Shown here in pieces: positions 31,411 to 39,936 of a stretch of 64,000 nucleotides of DNA. The notes under the pieces are model-generated. The model had not been told where the DNA came from and made no database searches. It saw only the letters and a program-made list of their open reading frames with translations. Numbering within the stretch: position 1 is the first letter of the stretch; every line of letters begins with the position of its first letter. A program made the position numbers and the translations under genes. Source of the stretch: Pseudoduganella guangdongensis (GTDB taxonomy: Bacteria; Pseudomonadota; Gammaproteobacteria; Burkholderiales; Burkholderiaceae_D); contig NZ_WWCJ01000011.1 in assembly GCF_009857475.1 (NCBI RefSeq), positions 124,001 through 188,000 on the forward strand, in the 5' to 3' direction.

Positions 31411-32271
31411 TTAGGCGCGCAGTCGCTGGGGCTCTGCGGTGGGCACGGCGCCCGGCGCCGGCGTGGTATGCAGCGCGTCGCCCAGCATCTGGCGGATCAG
31501 GTCGCGCGTCAGTTCGGCAGCCTGGCGCGGCATCTCCATCGGGAACAGGTGAGAACCGCGCATCATGCGGAAGTTCCGCCCCACCAGCTTGCGCGTGTGC
31601 TCCAGGCCCGCCTGGCGGTTTTCTTCAGAGTTGTCGCCCGCCACATAGGCCACCGGCACCGGGAACTGGCCCTTTACCAGGTCGCCAATGTGGTGCGGCA
31701 AAGTACGGTAGATGGCGGTTTCAGCCTCGCGCGTAAAGCGCAATTGCACGCCTTCCGGGTGTTCGACCAGGCCGTGTTCCAGGTAATCCTGCAGCACGCC
31801 GGGCGCCCAGGCGCCGAAAATTTCCTTGCTGGCGAAATGGCGCATCGCTTCCTTATGGCCGGGCCATACATTGCGGCGCTTGGCCGAGAAGCGCGCCGGC
31901 GAATAACGGTCCGCCAGCCGTGTGCCTTTGAACAGGCGCCATACGGTGGCGCGCCAGCCAGCCACCACGGGGGAATCCAGCATCACGACGCAGCGCGCCA
32001 GGTCCGGCCGCCGGGCTGCCGCCATCAGGCTAAGCATGCCACCCAGGGAGTGGCCGACCAGGATGACCGGCTCGCTGTAGCGCGCCTCCAGCTCGGCGAC
32101 CAGTTCTTCCACCAGCTTGGCCCAGCCGTCTTCCACCGGGAATTCGGGATTATGGCCGTGCATGTCCAGCGCCTGCACTTCAAAGTCCCTGCCCAGGTAT
32201 TCGAAGAATTGGCGATAGGTCCCCGAGGGATAGCTGTTCGCATGTGCGAAATGAACTTTCGGTTTCGTCAT
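31411..32271 (-). CDS. alpha/beta hydrolase
   Basis: 286 residues. Nucleophile elbow GHSLGG (Ser75), upstream HANSYPSG oxyanion region, acid in AGDNSEEN and His in GSHLFPME near residue 250. No signal peptide. A TTG at 32274 precedes the ATG at 32271; the ATG is preferred. There is no Shine-Dalgarno; a TAGAAT box lies 6 nt upstream. Substrate unknown. Probable own promoter within the 128-bp region before comEC's 3' end. Confidence 0.85.
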   Translation of the reverse strand: MTKPKVHFAHANSYPSGTYRQFFEYLGRDFEVQALDMHGHNPEFPVEDGWAKLVEELVAELEARYSEPVILVGHSLGGMLSLMAAARRPDLARCVVMLDSPVVAGWRATVWRLFKGTRLADRYSPARFSAKRRNVWPGHKEAMRHFASKEIFGAWAPGVLQDYLEHGLVEHPEGVQLRFTREAETAIYRTLPHHIGDLVKGQFPVPVAYVAGDNSEENRQAGLEHTRKLVGRNFRMMRGSHLFPMEMPRQAAELTRDLIRQMLGDALHTTPAPGAVPTAEPQRLRA

Positions 32272-32277
32272 CAACTT

Positions 32278-32320
32278 ATTCTAGAAGCTACGGCAACAAA
32301 CGTTTTGTACAAAGCTTCTA
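32278..32320. promoter_or_regulatory. promoter with nested palindromes upstream of alpha/beta hydrolase
   Basis: Perfect 8-bp inverted repeats TAGAAGCT (32282-32289) and AGCTTCTA (32313-32320) share their centre with the inner palindrome AAACGTTT (32298-32305). The minus-strand -10 TAGAAT (32283-32278) overlaps the proximal arm. This looks like an operator for a dimeric repressor or a LysR/TetR-type regulator; no regulator gene is adjacent. Confidence 0.5.
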
Positions 32321-32399
32321 ATTATCGCTCAGGTTTTCATGTCGTGCCAGTCGGGCGTTCTTGCGCCGGCGATAATGCTCAAAAGACAACGCCGCTCGC

Positions 32400-34859
32400 T
32401 CAGCGGCCATACCAGTAGCGTGGGTGCTGCTGCCGATAGGCTTCCAGGGTCACGCCGGGGCCTATTTCCAGGCTCACGGCGCCCGCTTCATCGGTGCGCC
32501 AGATGCCGGCGCCCATGGCGCGGTAGCGTTCCAGCACGTCGGCACGCGGGTGGCGGTAGCGGTTGCGGTAGCCAAGCTGGAAGATGGCATGGCGCGGCTG
32601 CACAGCGTTCAGGAACCCGGGCGTGGACGACGTGCCGCTGCCGTGGTGCGGCACGAGCAGGATCTCCGCCGGCAGCTTTTCCGGCACGGCGGCGAGCAAT
32701 TGCGCTTCCTGCGCGGCTTCGATATCGGCCGGCAGCAGGATGCTGCGGCCGGCCGCCGTGATGCGCAGGGTGCAGCCGCGCGCGTTGGGCTTCAGCGCGG
32801 GGTCGTCATGGCTGGCCAGCGTTGGATGCAGCATCTCGAACTGCACGCCATCCCACTCCCACGCCTGGCCGGCGATGCATTGCTGGTGCCGGACGGCGGC
32901 TTCAGTGATGGGATGCCCCGGCGGCAGTGAGGACATGAGCTTTGCCGTCCTTGTATCGCGCAAGACCGCCAGCGCGCCGCCAGAGTGGTCGCTGTCGCTG
33001 TGGCTGACGACCATGACGTCCAGCGCCGTGATGCCGCGCGCCCGCAGGTATGGCAGGACAACGCGGTTGCCGCCGTTCGCTTCCGGCGTGTAGGTCGGGC
33101 CGCTGTCGTACAGCAGGCGGTGGGTCGCCGTTTCCACGAGGAGGGCCATGCCCTGCCCCACGTCGAAGGCGATCACGCGCGCAGTGCCTGGCGGCGGGCT
33201 GACCGGAGACGCCGCCAGCAGCGGCAGCCAGCAGGCAAGGCCCAGCCAGCGCATCGGCCAGCCGCGCGGCGCCAGCATCCATACGGTGCCGGCCAGGGCG
33301 AAGGCGAAAGTGGGCCAATCCGGGGCCGGCGCGGACCACACGGCCAGCGGCTGCGCCGAGAGCCATTGCAGCATGTCCAGCAGAAGCTCCAGTATCCAGT
33401 GCGCGCAACGCAGCACGGGCCCTGCCAGCACCGCCGGCAGGACGCTTCCCAGCAGCGCCAGTGGCGTAACCAGCAGGCTGATGACGGGAATGGCGATCGC
33501 GTTCGCCAAGGGGCTGACGATGGAGACCTGCGAGAAAAGCAATATCGTCAGCGGCACCAGCCCTGCGGTCACCGCAAACTGCGTGACTGCCGCGAGCCGT
33601 AAATTCGCCAACTGCCGCGCGCGCCACGCGCGTGCCGGGTGCGGCTCCGGCGCTGCGCGGCTCGCGCCCTTGGGCACCCGCACATGCCCCATCCGGCCAA
33701 CCGTTGCGTAAAGAATGACCGCCACCGCGCCGAACGAGAGCCAGAACCCCGGCCACATCACGGCCCAGGGATCGAGCAGCACCACCACGCCGGCGGCCAG
33801 GGCCAGCACATGCGAGATGGCCGCCAGACGGTCCAGCCACATGGCAGCGGCGACGACCGCCAGCATGTACAGGGTGCGCTGCGCCGGCACGCCGAAGCCA
33901 GCCAGCGCCACATACATCCAGGCCGCCAGCAGCCCGGCCAGCACGGCGACGCGCGGCGCTGGCAGGCGCAAAGGCAATTGCCATGCCGGCATGAAGAAGG
34001 ATTTCCGCCATAGCCAACCGGCCAGCCACGCCACCAGCCCGGCGATCATGGTGATGTGCAGGCCGGAGATCGAGACCAGGTGGGCGATGCCGGTGCGGCT
34101 GAAGACTTGCCAGTCCTGCTGTGAAATACCGCGCTGGTCGCCCATGGCCAGCGCGGCGATCACGCCGGCATAGCGGCGCTCCTGCAAAGCGTCGGCGATA
34201 TGCTCGCGGATCGCAAAGCGCGCGCGCTCCACCGCATTGTGCGCGGACGGCGCGAAGGCTGACAGGCGCTCATTCGGCCCCTCGGGACGCACATAGCCCG
34301 TGGCGCGTATGCCTTGCTCCAGCAGCCAGAGCTCGTAATCGAAACCGTGGGGGTTGGCATTGCCGTGCGGCCGCTGCAAGCGCACCTTGAGCCGCCAGCG
34401 CTCGCCCGGCAGCAGCTGCGGCGGGGGCGACAGGGCGCCAGTGCGGCCCGCGTACCAGGACAGCACGATGCGCGGCGGCACCGCGGCAGGCGATTCCACG
34501 GCGAAGTTGAAGCGGGTGCTGCCTTCCTGCCGGCTGGGCAGGCTGTCAATGGTGCCGACGATGTCGATATCGCGGCCTTCATCGGCCTTGGCCAAGTCCT
34601 GGGCAAGCGCGCCCTGCGCCACATGGGCGCTCCAGGCAAAACCGAGCAGTGCGCCGGCAAGCCCAGCCAGCGCAGCGCGCAGCAGCACCAAGATGGCCCC
34701 CGGCATCCTGGCCCCGCCCCGGCGCCGCAGCAGCGCGCCGGCCAGGACGGAAAACAGAGCACCGAGAACGCAGGCCAGCAGCGCCTCGCCGTCCGGCAGG
34801 CTGGCCTGCCTGTGCAGCCACGCCGCACCGCCCACCAGGCCGAGGATTGCGCAGCGCAT
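32400..34859 (-). CDS. comEC: DNA-uptake channel protein ComEC/Rec2
   Basis: 819 residues: N-terminal DUF4131 region with membrane helices and an OB-like part (~30-190), the Competence domain with multiple helices (~215-510) including HLVSISGLHITMIAGL, and a C-terminal metallo-beta-lactamase-like domain with HSDSDHSGG and VPHHGSGTSS. It transports single-stranded DNA across the inner membrane during transformation. GGGAGGGGAG precedes the ATG. It is the last gene of the lolC-lolE-lolD-tatD-comEC series, 25 nt behind tatD. Confidence 0.93.
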   Translation of the reverse strand: MRCAILGLVGGAAWLHRQASLPDGEALLACVLGALFSVLAGALLRRRGGARMPGAILVLLRAALAGLAGALLGFAWSAHVAQGALAQDLAKADEGRDIDIVGTIDSLPSRQEGSTRFNFAVESPAAVPPRIVLSWYAGRTGALSPPPQLLPGERWRLKVRLQRPHGNANPHGFDYELWLLEQGIRATGYVRPEGPNERLSAFAPSAHNAVERARFAIREHIADALQERRYAGVIAALAMGDQRGISQQDWQVFSRTGIAHLVSISGLHITMIAGLVAWLAGWLWRKSFFMPAWQLPLRLPAPRVAVLAGLLAAWMYVALAGFGVPAQRTLYMLAVVAAAMWLDRLAAISHVLALAAGVVVLLDPWAVMWPGFWLSFGAVAVILYATVGRMGHVRVPKGASRAAPEPHPARAWRARQLANLRLAAVTQFAVTAGLVPLTILLFSQVSIVSPLANAIAIPVISLLVTPLALLGSVLPAVLAGPVLRCAHWILELLLDMLQWLSAQPLAVWSAPAPDWPTFAFALAGTVWMLAPRGWPMRWLGLACWLPLLAASPVSPPPGTARVIAFDVGQGMALLVETATHRLLYDSGPTYTPEANGGNRVVLPYLRARGITALDVMVVSHSDSDHSGGALAVLRDTRTAKLMSSLPPGHPITEAAVRHQQCIAGQAWEWDGVQFEMLHPTLASHDDPALKPNARGCTLRITAAGRSILLPADIEAAQEAQLLAAVPEKLPAEILLVPHHGSGTSSTPGFLNAVQPRHAIFQLGYRNRYRHPRADVLERYRAMGAGIWRTDEAGAVSLEIGPGVTLEAYRQQHPRYWYGR

Positions 34860-34884
34860 CTCCCCTCCCCGGCTGGCTGGCCGC

Positions 34885-35694
34885 TCAGGCGGCCATCAAG
34901 GCCCGCAAGCGCGGCATCACATCCAAAGCGTTCGTGGTGGTGGCCTTGGCGACGCAAGGCGCGCCATCGCCGCGCAGTTCAGCCAGCGCCGCGCCGATGT
35001 TCGCCACTTCGGCCGGCGTATTCACGCCCGGGTGCACCCAGGACGGCGCAATATCCGGCGCGTCCGTCTCCACCACAATGGCCGACAGCGGCAGCTCCGC
35101 CGCCAGGCGACGAATCTGCAAAGCCCGGGTGAACGTCAGGTTGCCGCCAAAGCCCAGCTTAAAGCCGGCATCGATATAGGCCTGCGCCTGCTGGAAGCTG
35201 CCGTTGAAGGCGTGGGCAATGCCGCCCGCCGGCCCGATCTGGCGCACATGTTTCAGCACCTGGTCCTGCGATTTGCGCACGTGGCAAAGCACTGGCAGCC
35301 CGAAATCGCGCGCGATGCGGAGCTGTTCGCGCAAAAAGAACACCTGCTTCTCCCGCATCTCCGGCTCGCACAGCATGGGAATGAAGAAATCCAGCCCGAT
35401 CTCGCCGATCGCTACAAAACGAGGATCGGCCATCGCCTCGGCCACCGCCTCGCGCATGAAGGCCAGGTCGTCCTCCACCGCATGCGGCACATAAATCGGA
35501 TGGATGCCCAGCGCATACGAGGCATTTGGCGCCTTGTGCGCCAGCTCGCGCACAATCGGGAAATTGGCGCGGTCGACGGCGGGAATCACCACCATGCCCA
35601 CGCCGCGCTCCTGCGCCTGGGCCGCCAGCGCCAGCGAGTCGGCCTGGTCGCCGAATTCATGGGCGTCGAGGTGGCAATGGGTATCGATCCACAT
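34885..35694 (-). CDS. TatD family metal-dependent hydrolase
   Basis: 269 residues of the amidohydrolase TIM-barrel type: DTHCHLDA (metal His pair), EIGLDFF, HVRKSQDQ, FNGSF and VETDAPDIAPSW. TatD/YcfH/YjjV proteins act as 3'-5' DNases or D-aminoacyl-type hydrolases; which applies here is open. The start at 35694 (MWIDTHCH) has GGGGA 5 nt upstream; an in-frame upstream ATG would lie inside lolD. Sits between lolD and comEC. Confidence 0.9.
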   Translation of the reverse strand: MWIDTHCHLDAHEFGDQADSLALAAQAQERGVGMVVIPAVDRANFPIVRELAHKAPNASYALGIHPIYVPHAVEDDLAFMREAVAEAMADPRFVAIGEIGLDFFIPMLCEPEMREKQVFFLREQLRIARDFGLPVLCHVRKSQDQVLKHVRQIGPAGGIAHAFNGSFQQAQAYIDAGFKLGFGGNLTFTRALQIRRLAAELPLSAIVVETDAPDIAPSWVHPGVNTPAEVANIGAALAELRGDGAPCVAKATTTNALDVMPRLRALMAA

Positions 35695-35705
35695 AATGGT
35701 CCCCG

Positions 35706-36383
35706 TCAAGCGGGATTCAAGCCTTCGTCGGTCAGGCGCAGCATGCGGTCGCAGCGGCGCGCCAGCTCCGGATCGTGGGTCACGATCACGAAGGCCGTGC
35801 CCAGGGTGCGCGACAGTTCCAGCATCAGGTCGAACACCTGCTCGGCCGTCGAATGATCGAGGTTACCGGTTGGCTCGTCGGCCAGTACGCAGGAGGGCTG
35901 CGTCACCAGGGCGCGCGCCAGGGCCACGCGCTGGCGTTCGCCGCCGGACAGCTCGCCGGGCACGTGCGTCACGCGTTTGGCCAGCCCCACGCGGGCCAGC
36001 ATTTCCTGCGCCTTTTGCTCGGCCTCGGCGCGCTTCATGCGGCGGATCAGCAGCGGCATGGCCACATTGTCCAGTGCCGAGAACTCCGGCAGCAGGTGGT
36101 GGAACTGGTAGACGAAGCCCAGCTCCCGGTTGCGCAGCTCGCCGCGCGCGGTCTCGTTCAGGGAGGCGAAATCGTCGCCCTTCAGTACCACATTGCCGGT
36201 GCTGGGCGTATCCAGCCCGCCCAGCAAATGCAGCAGGGTCGATTTGCCGGAGCCGGAGGCGCCGACGATCGCCACGCGCTCGCCGCGCTGCACCGACAGG
36301 TCGATTTTTTCCAGCACCTTGACGACATACGCGCCCTGGGTGAAGGTTTTGCCGAGATTCCGGCAGCTCAGTACATCACTCAT
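35706..36383 (-). CDS. lolD: lipoprotein-releasing ABC ATPase LolD
   Basis: 225 residues. Walker [10 protein letters not shown] (41-49), Q loop [12 protein letters not shown], signature [15 protein letters not shown], Walker [13 protein letters not shown] and His switch IVTHD. This is the MacB/LolD subfamily. With the LolC/LolE permeases it extracts lipoproteins from the inner membrane and hands them to LolA. The ATG at 36383 overlaps the end of the upstream permease gene by 8 nt. Confidence 0.95.
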   Translation of the reverse strand: MSDVLSCRNLGKTFTQGAYVVKVLEKIDLSVQRGERVAIVGASGSGKSTLLHLLGGLDTPSTGNVVLKGDDFASLNETARGELRNRELGFVYQFHHLLPEFSALDNVAMPLLIRRMKRAEAEQKAQEMLARVGLAKRVTHVPGELSGGERQRVALARALVTQPSCVLADEPTGNLDHSTAEQVFDLMLELSRTLGTAFVIVTHDPELARRCDRMLRLTDEGLNPA

Positions 36384-37635
36384 AGCGCAGCGCCTCCGCA
36401 GGTTTGACATTGGCAGCCCAGCGGCTCGGATACAGGGTCGCGGCAAACGCCAGCAGCACGGCCACTGCGCCGATCACGCCCACGTCGGACCAATGCATGT
36501 CCGACGGCACGGTGCTGATTGTGTAAAGATCCTTCGACAAGAACTGCACTCCCAAGAGGTTTTCAATAAATGGAACAATGACATCAATATTCAGCGACAC
36601 CAGCACCCCGCCGCCCACGCCCAGCGCTGCGCCCAGCAGGCCGACCAGCGCGCCCTGGATCATGAAGATCTTCTGGATCGAGCGCGGCGATGCGCCAATG
36701 GTGCGCAGGATGGCGATATCAGCCTGCTTGTCCGTCACCGTCATGACCAGGGTCGAGACCAGGTTGAAAGCCGCCACCGCAACGATCAGCGCCAGCACCA
36801 CAAACATCATGCGTTTCTCAGTTTGCACCGCCGCAAACCAGTTCGCATTGAGTTTTGACCAATCCCGTACAGTCAGTGACGTCGGCACCAGTTTTTGCAG
36901 CTCCTGCGCCACTTCCGGCGCGCGATGCATATCGGCCAGGCGCAGGCGCAAGCCGGCCGGGCCTTCCAGACGCAGCAGCTTTTGCGCGTCTTCTATATGG
37001 ACAAATGCCATGCCGGCATCGAACTCCGGATGGCCCGCCACGAACACGCCTGCCACCGTGAAATTGCGCATGCGCGGCACAATGCCAGCCGGGGTCACGG
37101 TCCCTTGCGGCAGCACCATGGTCACCTTATCACCCAGGTTCACCTGCAAGGCGCGCGCCAGGTCGATGCCCAGCACAATGCGGAACTCGCCCGGCTGCAG
37201 CTCGTTGAAGCTGCCGTAGCGCGTGGTGCGCGCCAGGTCGGACACGTTCGGCTCCTGCGACGGCAGCACGCCGCGCACCACGGCGGGACGCAAAGCCTCG
37301 CCGCCGCGCGACAGCATGGCCTGGGCCTGCACGAACGGCGCCACGCCCGTCACCTCGGGATTGGTTTGCAGGCGCTGCGCCAGTCCTTGCCAATCCGGCA
37401 AGCTGGAGCCGCGTTCAAACACTTCCACGTGGGCCAGCACCGACAGCATGCGGCCCGTCACGTCCTTGCGGAAGCCGTTCATCACCGACAGGATGATGAT
37501 CATGGCCCCCACGCCCAGCGCAATGCCGCTGACCGAAATCAGTGAAATAAAGGAGATAAAGCTATTGCGGCCGCTGCGTTTGCCCGCGCGGGTATAGCGC
37601 AGGCCGACCAGCCATTCAAATGGAAGATTATTCAT
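36376..37635 (-). CDS. lolE: lipoprotein-releasing permease, second copy (LolC/LolE family)
   Basis: 419 residues. TM1 (~30-52) with [22 protein letters not shown], large periplasmic MacB-like domain (~53-275), then three C-terminal helices with [27 protein letters not shown] and the ending [10 protein letters not shown]. It is clearly a paralogue of the gene just upstream, with more than half of the residues identical by eye. The name lolE is assigned by position only; both copies could be called LolC/E. It overlaps the upstream gene by 8 nt and lolD by 8 nt. Confidence 0.88.
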   Translation of the reverse strand: MNNLPFEWLVGLRYTRAGKRSGRNSFISFISLISVSGIALGVGAMIIILSVMNGFRKDVTGRMLSVLAHVEVFERGSSLPDWQGLAQRLQTNPEVTGVAPFVQAQAMLSRGGEALRPAVVRGVLPSQEPNVSDLARTTRYGSFNELQPGEFRIVLGIDLARALQVNLGDKVTMVLPQGTVTPAGIVPRMRNFTVAGVFVAGHPEFDAGMAFVHIEDAQKLLRLEGPAGLRLRLADMHRAPEVAQELQKLVPTSLTVRDWSKLNANWFAAVQTEKRMMFVVLALIVAVAAFNLVSTLVMTVTDKQADIAILRTIGASPRSIQKIFMIQGALVGLLGAALGVGGGVLVSLNIDVIVPFIENLLGVQFLSKDLYTISTVPSDMHWSDVGVIGAVAVLLAFAATLYPSRWAANVKPAEALRYE

Positions 37636-38878
37636 AACGCAGGGCCTCCGCAGGTTTAACGCGGGCAGCCCACCAGCTTGGGTACAGCGTCGAAACAAGT
37701 GCCAGCAGCACCGACGTGGCGCCGATGGCGGCGACATCGCTCCAGCGCAGGTCGGACGGCACGGCACTAATGAAATAGATATCCTTGGACAGGAACTTCA
37801 TGCCGAACATGCTTTCAATCGCCGGCACGATCACGCCCACGTTCATGGCCAGCACCACGCCCGCCGCCACGCCGATCATCGTGCCGAGCACGCCGACCAG
37901 CGCGCCCTGCACCACAAAAATCTTCATGATCGAGAACGGCGAAGCGCCCAGCGTGCGCAGGATGGCGATATCGGCCTGTTTGTCGGTCACCGTCATCACC
38001 AGCGTGGCCACCAGGTTGAAGGCCGCCACCGCGATGATCAGCGTGAGGATAATGAACATCATGCTCTTTTGCGACTTGACCACCGCCAGCCAGCCGGCAT
38101 TCTGCTTGGTCCAGTCGCGCACCACCAGTTGGCCCGGCAGCGCAGCACGCAGCTCATTGGCCACGGCGGGGGCTTGCTGCATGTCCTGCAGGCGCAGGCG
38201 CAGGGCGAACGGTCCGCTCATGTTCAGCAGCGGCAGGCCGTCTTCCATATGCACCAGCGCCAGGCCGGAATCGAATTCGTTGTGGCCCACCTCGAAAATG
38301 CCGGCCACGGTGAAGGAGCGCAAGGTCGGTGCCATATTCGACAGCGAATTCCCCTGCGACAGGGCGAGCGCCACACGGTCGCCCACTTTGGCCTCCAGCT
38401 CGCGCGCCAATTCGGCGCCCAGGATGATGTTGAAGGCGCCCGGCTTCAGCACGTCCAGGCTGCCCTCCTTGATCTGCTCGCCGATATCGGAAACTTTTGG
38501 TTCCTCCTCCGGCAGGATGCCGCGCACCACGGACGGGCGCAGCTTGTCGCCGCCATGCACCAGCATGCCCTGCATCTCGACGAACGGCGCCGCGCCCTTC
38601 ACCTGCGGGTTGCGGGCAGCGCCGGCGGCAGCCGTGCGCCAGTCGGCAAAGCCGGTGCCGCCCACGTCATAGACCTCCACGTGCCCCAGGACCGACACCA
38701 TGCGCTCGGTCACCACCTTCTGGAAGCCGTTGTAGACGGACAGCACGACAATCAGCGCGGTAACGCCAAGCGCGATACCCGCCATCGAAATCGCCGAGAT
38801 AAAGGAAATGAAACTATTGCGCCCATTGCGCCGGCCAGCGCGGGTGTAGCGCAGGCCTACCAGCCATTCAAACGGCAT
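37628..38878 (-). CDS. lolC: lipoprotein-releasing permease LolC
   Basis: 416 residues with the same layout as its neighbour: TM1 near 27-48, periplasmic domain, three C-terminal helices, conserved [19 protein letters not shown] and the terminal [10 protein letters not shown]. The start at 38878 gives [15 protein letters not shown], matching the paralogue; upstream in-frame ATGs would overlap the divergent gene's promoter. First gene of the lol-tatD-comEC series. LolC-type subunits bind LolA through a periplasmic hook; which copy does this here is unknown. Confidence 0.9.
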   Translation of the reverse strand: MPFEWLVGLRYTRAGRRNGRNSFISFISAISMAGIALGVTALIVVLSVYNGFQKVVTERMVSVLGHVEVYDVGGTGFADWRTAAAGAARNPQVKGAAPFVEMQGMLVHGGDKLRPSVVRGILPEEEPKVSDIGEQIKEGSLDVLKPGAFNIILGAELARELEAKVGDRVALALSQGNSLSNMAPTLRSFTVAGIFEVGHNEFDSGLALVHMEDGLPLLNMSGPFALRLRLQDMQQAPAVANELRAALPGQLVVRDWTKQNAGWLAVVKSQKSMMFIILTLIIAVAAFNLVATLVMTVTDKQADIAILRTLGASPFSIMKIFVVQGALVGVLGTMIGVAAGVVLAMNVGVIVPAIESMFGMKFLSKDIYFISAVPSDLRWSDVAAIGATSVLLALVSTLYPSWWAARVKPAEALRYE

Positions 38879-38910
38879 TTTTATCAATTTGACACAGTAA
38901 AACCCGCAGT

Positions 38911-38938
38911 TTGCCATATAAAGAGATTCCACTACAAT
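38911..38938 (+). promoter_or_regulatory. promoter of phosphoglycerate-mutase-like gene and recJ
   Basis: TTGCCA (38911-38916, 5/6 match), 16-bp spacer, TACAAT (38933-38938), then only 5 nt to the ATG at 38944. It is a good sigma-70 promoter whose start point would fall on or inside the start codon. Confidence 0.6.
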
Positions 38939-38943
38939 GCCGC

Positions 38944-39936
38944 ATGGCTTCCACGACCGTCGTAATCCCCTTTGCTTTGCCGCCCGCCGAACTGGCGCCG
39001 GAGCTGTCCCGCAACCTGCAGGCCCCAGCCCTGGCGGCTTTACTGTCCCGTAACAGCGTATTAAAAAAACATGCTGGCGCGGAGGATAGCCGCGTGCTGC
39101 CGCACGAATCCTGGCTGGCCAATGCCGCCGGTGCGCCGCTGGCGGCGGCGGTCATGCGCGGATTCGCGCTGGAACCGGCGCAGGGCCACTGGTTTATCGT
39201 CCACCCGGTGCATATCCAGCTCGCCCGCAACCACCTGGTCCTGGCCGACACACGCCGCCTGCAGCTGGCCGAAGCCGATGCGCGGGTGCTGTTCGACCTG
39301 GCCAAGCCATTTTTCGATGAACTGGTCTGGGGCGACGCGAACACCTGGTTCATGCGCGCCGATAGCTGGCAAGGGCTGGATACCGCCTCGCCCGATGCGG
39401 CCATGGGCAGCAACCTGGCCGACTGGATGCCCGCCGGCCCGACCGCGCTGGGCTTCAAAAAGCTGCAGAACGAAATCCAGATGCTCTGGCACGAGCACCC
39501 GGTGAACGAGGCGCGCCAGCAGCGCGGCCTGGCGCCGGTGAATTCATTCTGGATGTGGGGTGGCGGCCCGGCTCAGGCCAATGGCAGCAGCACACCGCGC
39601 CTCGCCGTGGCGGCTTCCGGCGCGGCCCCGGTTCCCGGCTGGTTGCAGGCCCTGGCCACGCCCGGCGCCAAAGCCGCACCCGGGGAATCCGGCGTCATCG
39701 TCCTGCCGCAGCTGATTCCCGCCGCCGCCGGCAATGACTGGGGCGCCTGGCTGGGCGCCATCCAGCAGCTCGAACAGGAATGGTTCGCCCCCCTGCTGGC
39801 CGCCCTGCAAGACGGCAGCACCAGCGAACTGACCCTGGTCCTGACCCATCGCGAGGGCTGGAAAGAAATCCGCGCCACCAAAGCCGCCTTACGCAAATTC
39901 TGGCGCGCGCAAACCCTGAAGAACCTCACGCAATGA
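38944..39936 (+). CDS. phosphoglycerate mutase-related conserved protein
   Basis: 330 residues. It matches what I recall of the betaproteobacterial proteins annotated as cofactor-independent phosphoglycerate mutase-related or 'regulatory protein, RPE/PGM type' that sit directly before recJ. Visible conserved pieces: HPVHIQLARNHLVLAD, NEIQMLWHEHPVNEAR and NSFWMWGGG. No complete phosphoglycerate mutase active site can be traced, so catalytic function is doubtful. It overlaps recJ by 4 nt, implying coupled expression. Confidence 0.7.
   Translation: MASTTVVIPFALPPAELAPELSRNLQAPALAALLSRNSVLKKHAGAEDSRVLPHESWLANAAGAPLAAAVMRGFALEPAQGHWFIVHPVHIQLARNHLVLADTRRLQLAEADARVLFDLAKPFFDELVWGDANTWFMRADSWQGLDTASPDAAMGSNLADWMPAGPTALGFKKLQNEIQMLWHEHPVNEARQQRGLAPVNSFWMWGGGPAQANGSSTPRLAVAASGAAPVPGWLQALATPGAKAAPGESGVIVLPQLIPAAAGNDWGAWLGAIQQLEQEWFAPLLAALQDGSTSELTLVLTHREGWKEIRATKAALRKFWRAQTLKNLTQ

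Noticed and set aside
36376..38878. Tandem lol permeases as an assembly duplication
   Set aside because: The copies differ throughout in both DNA and protein and have separate starts and stops.
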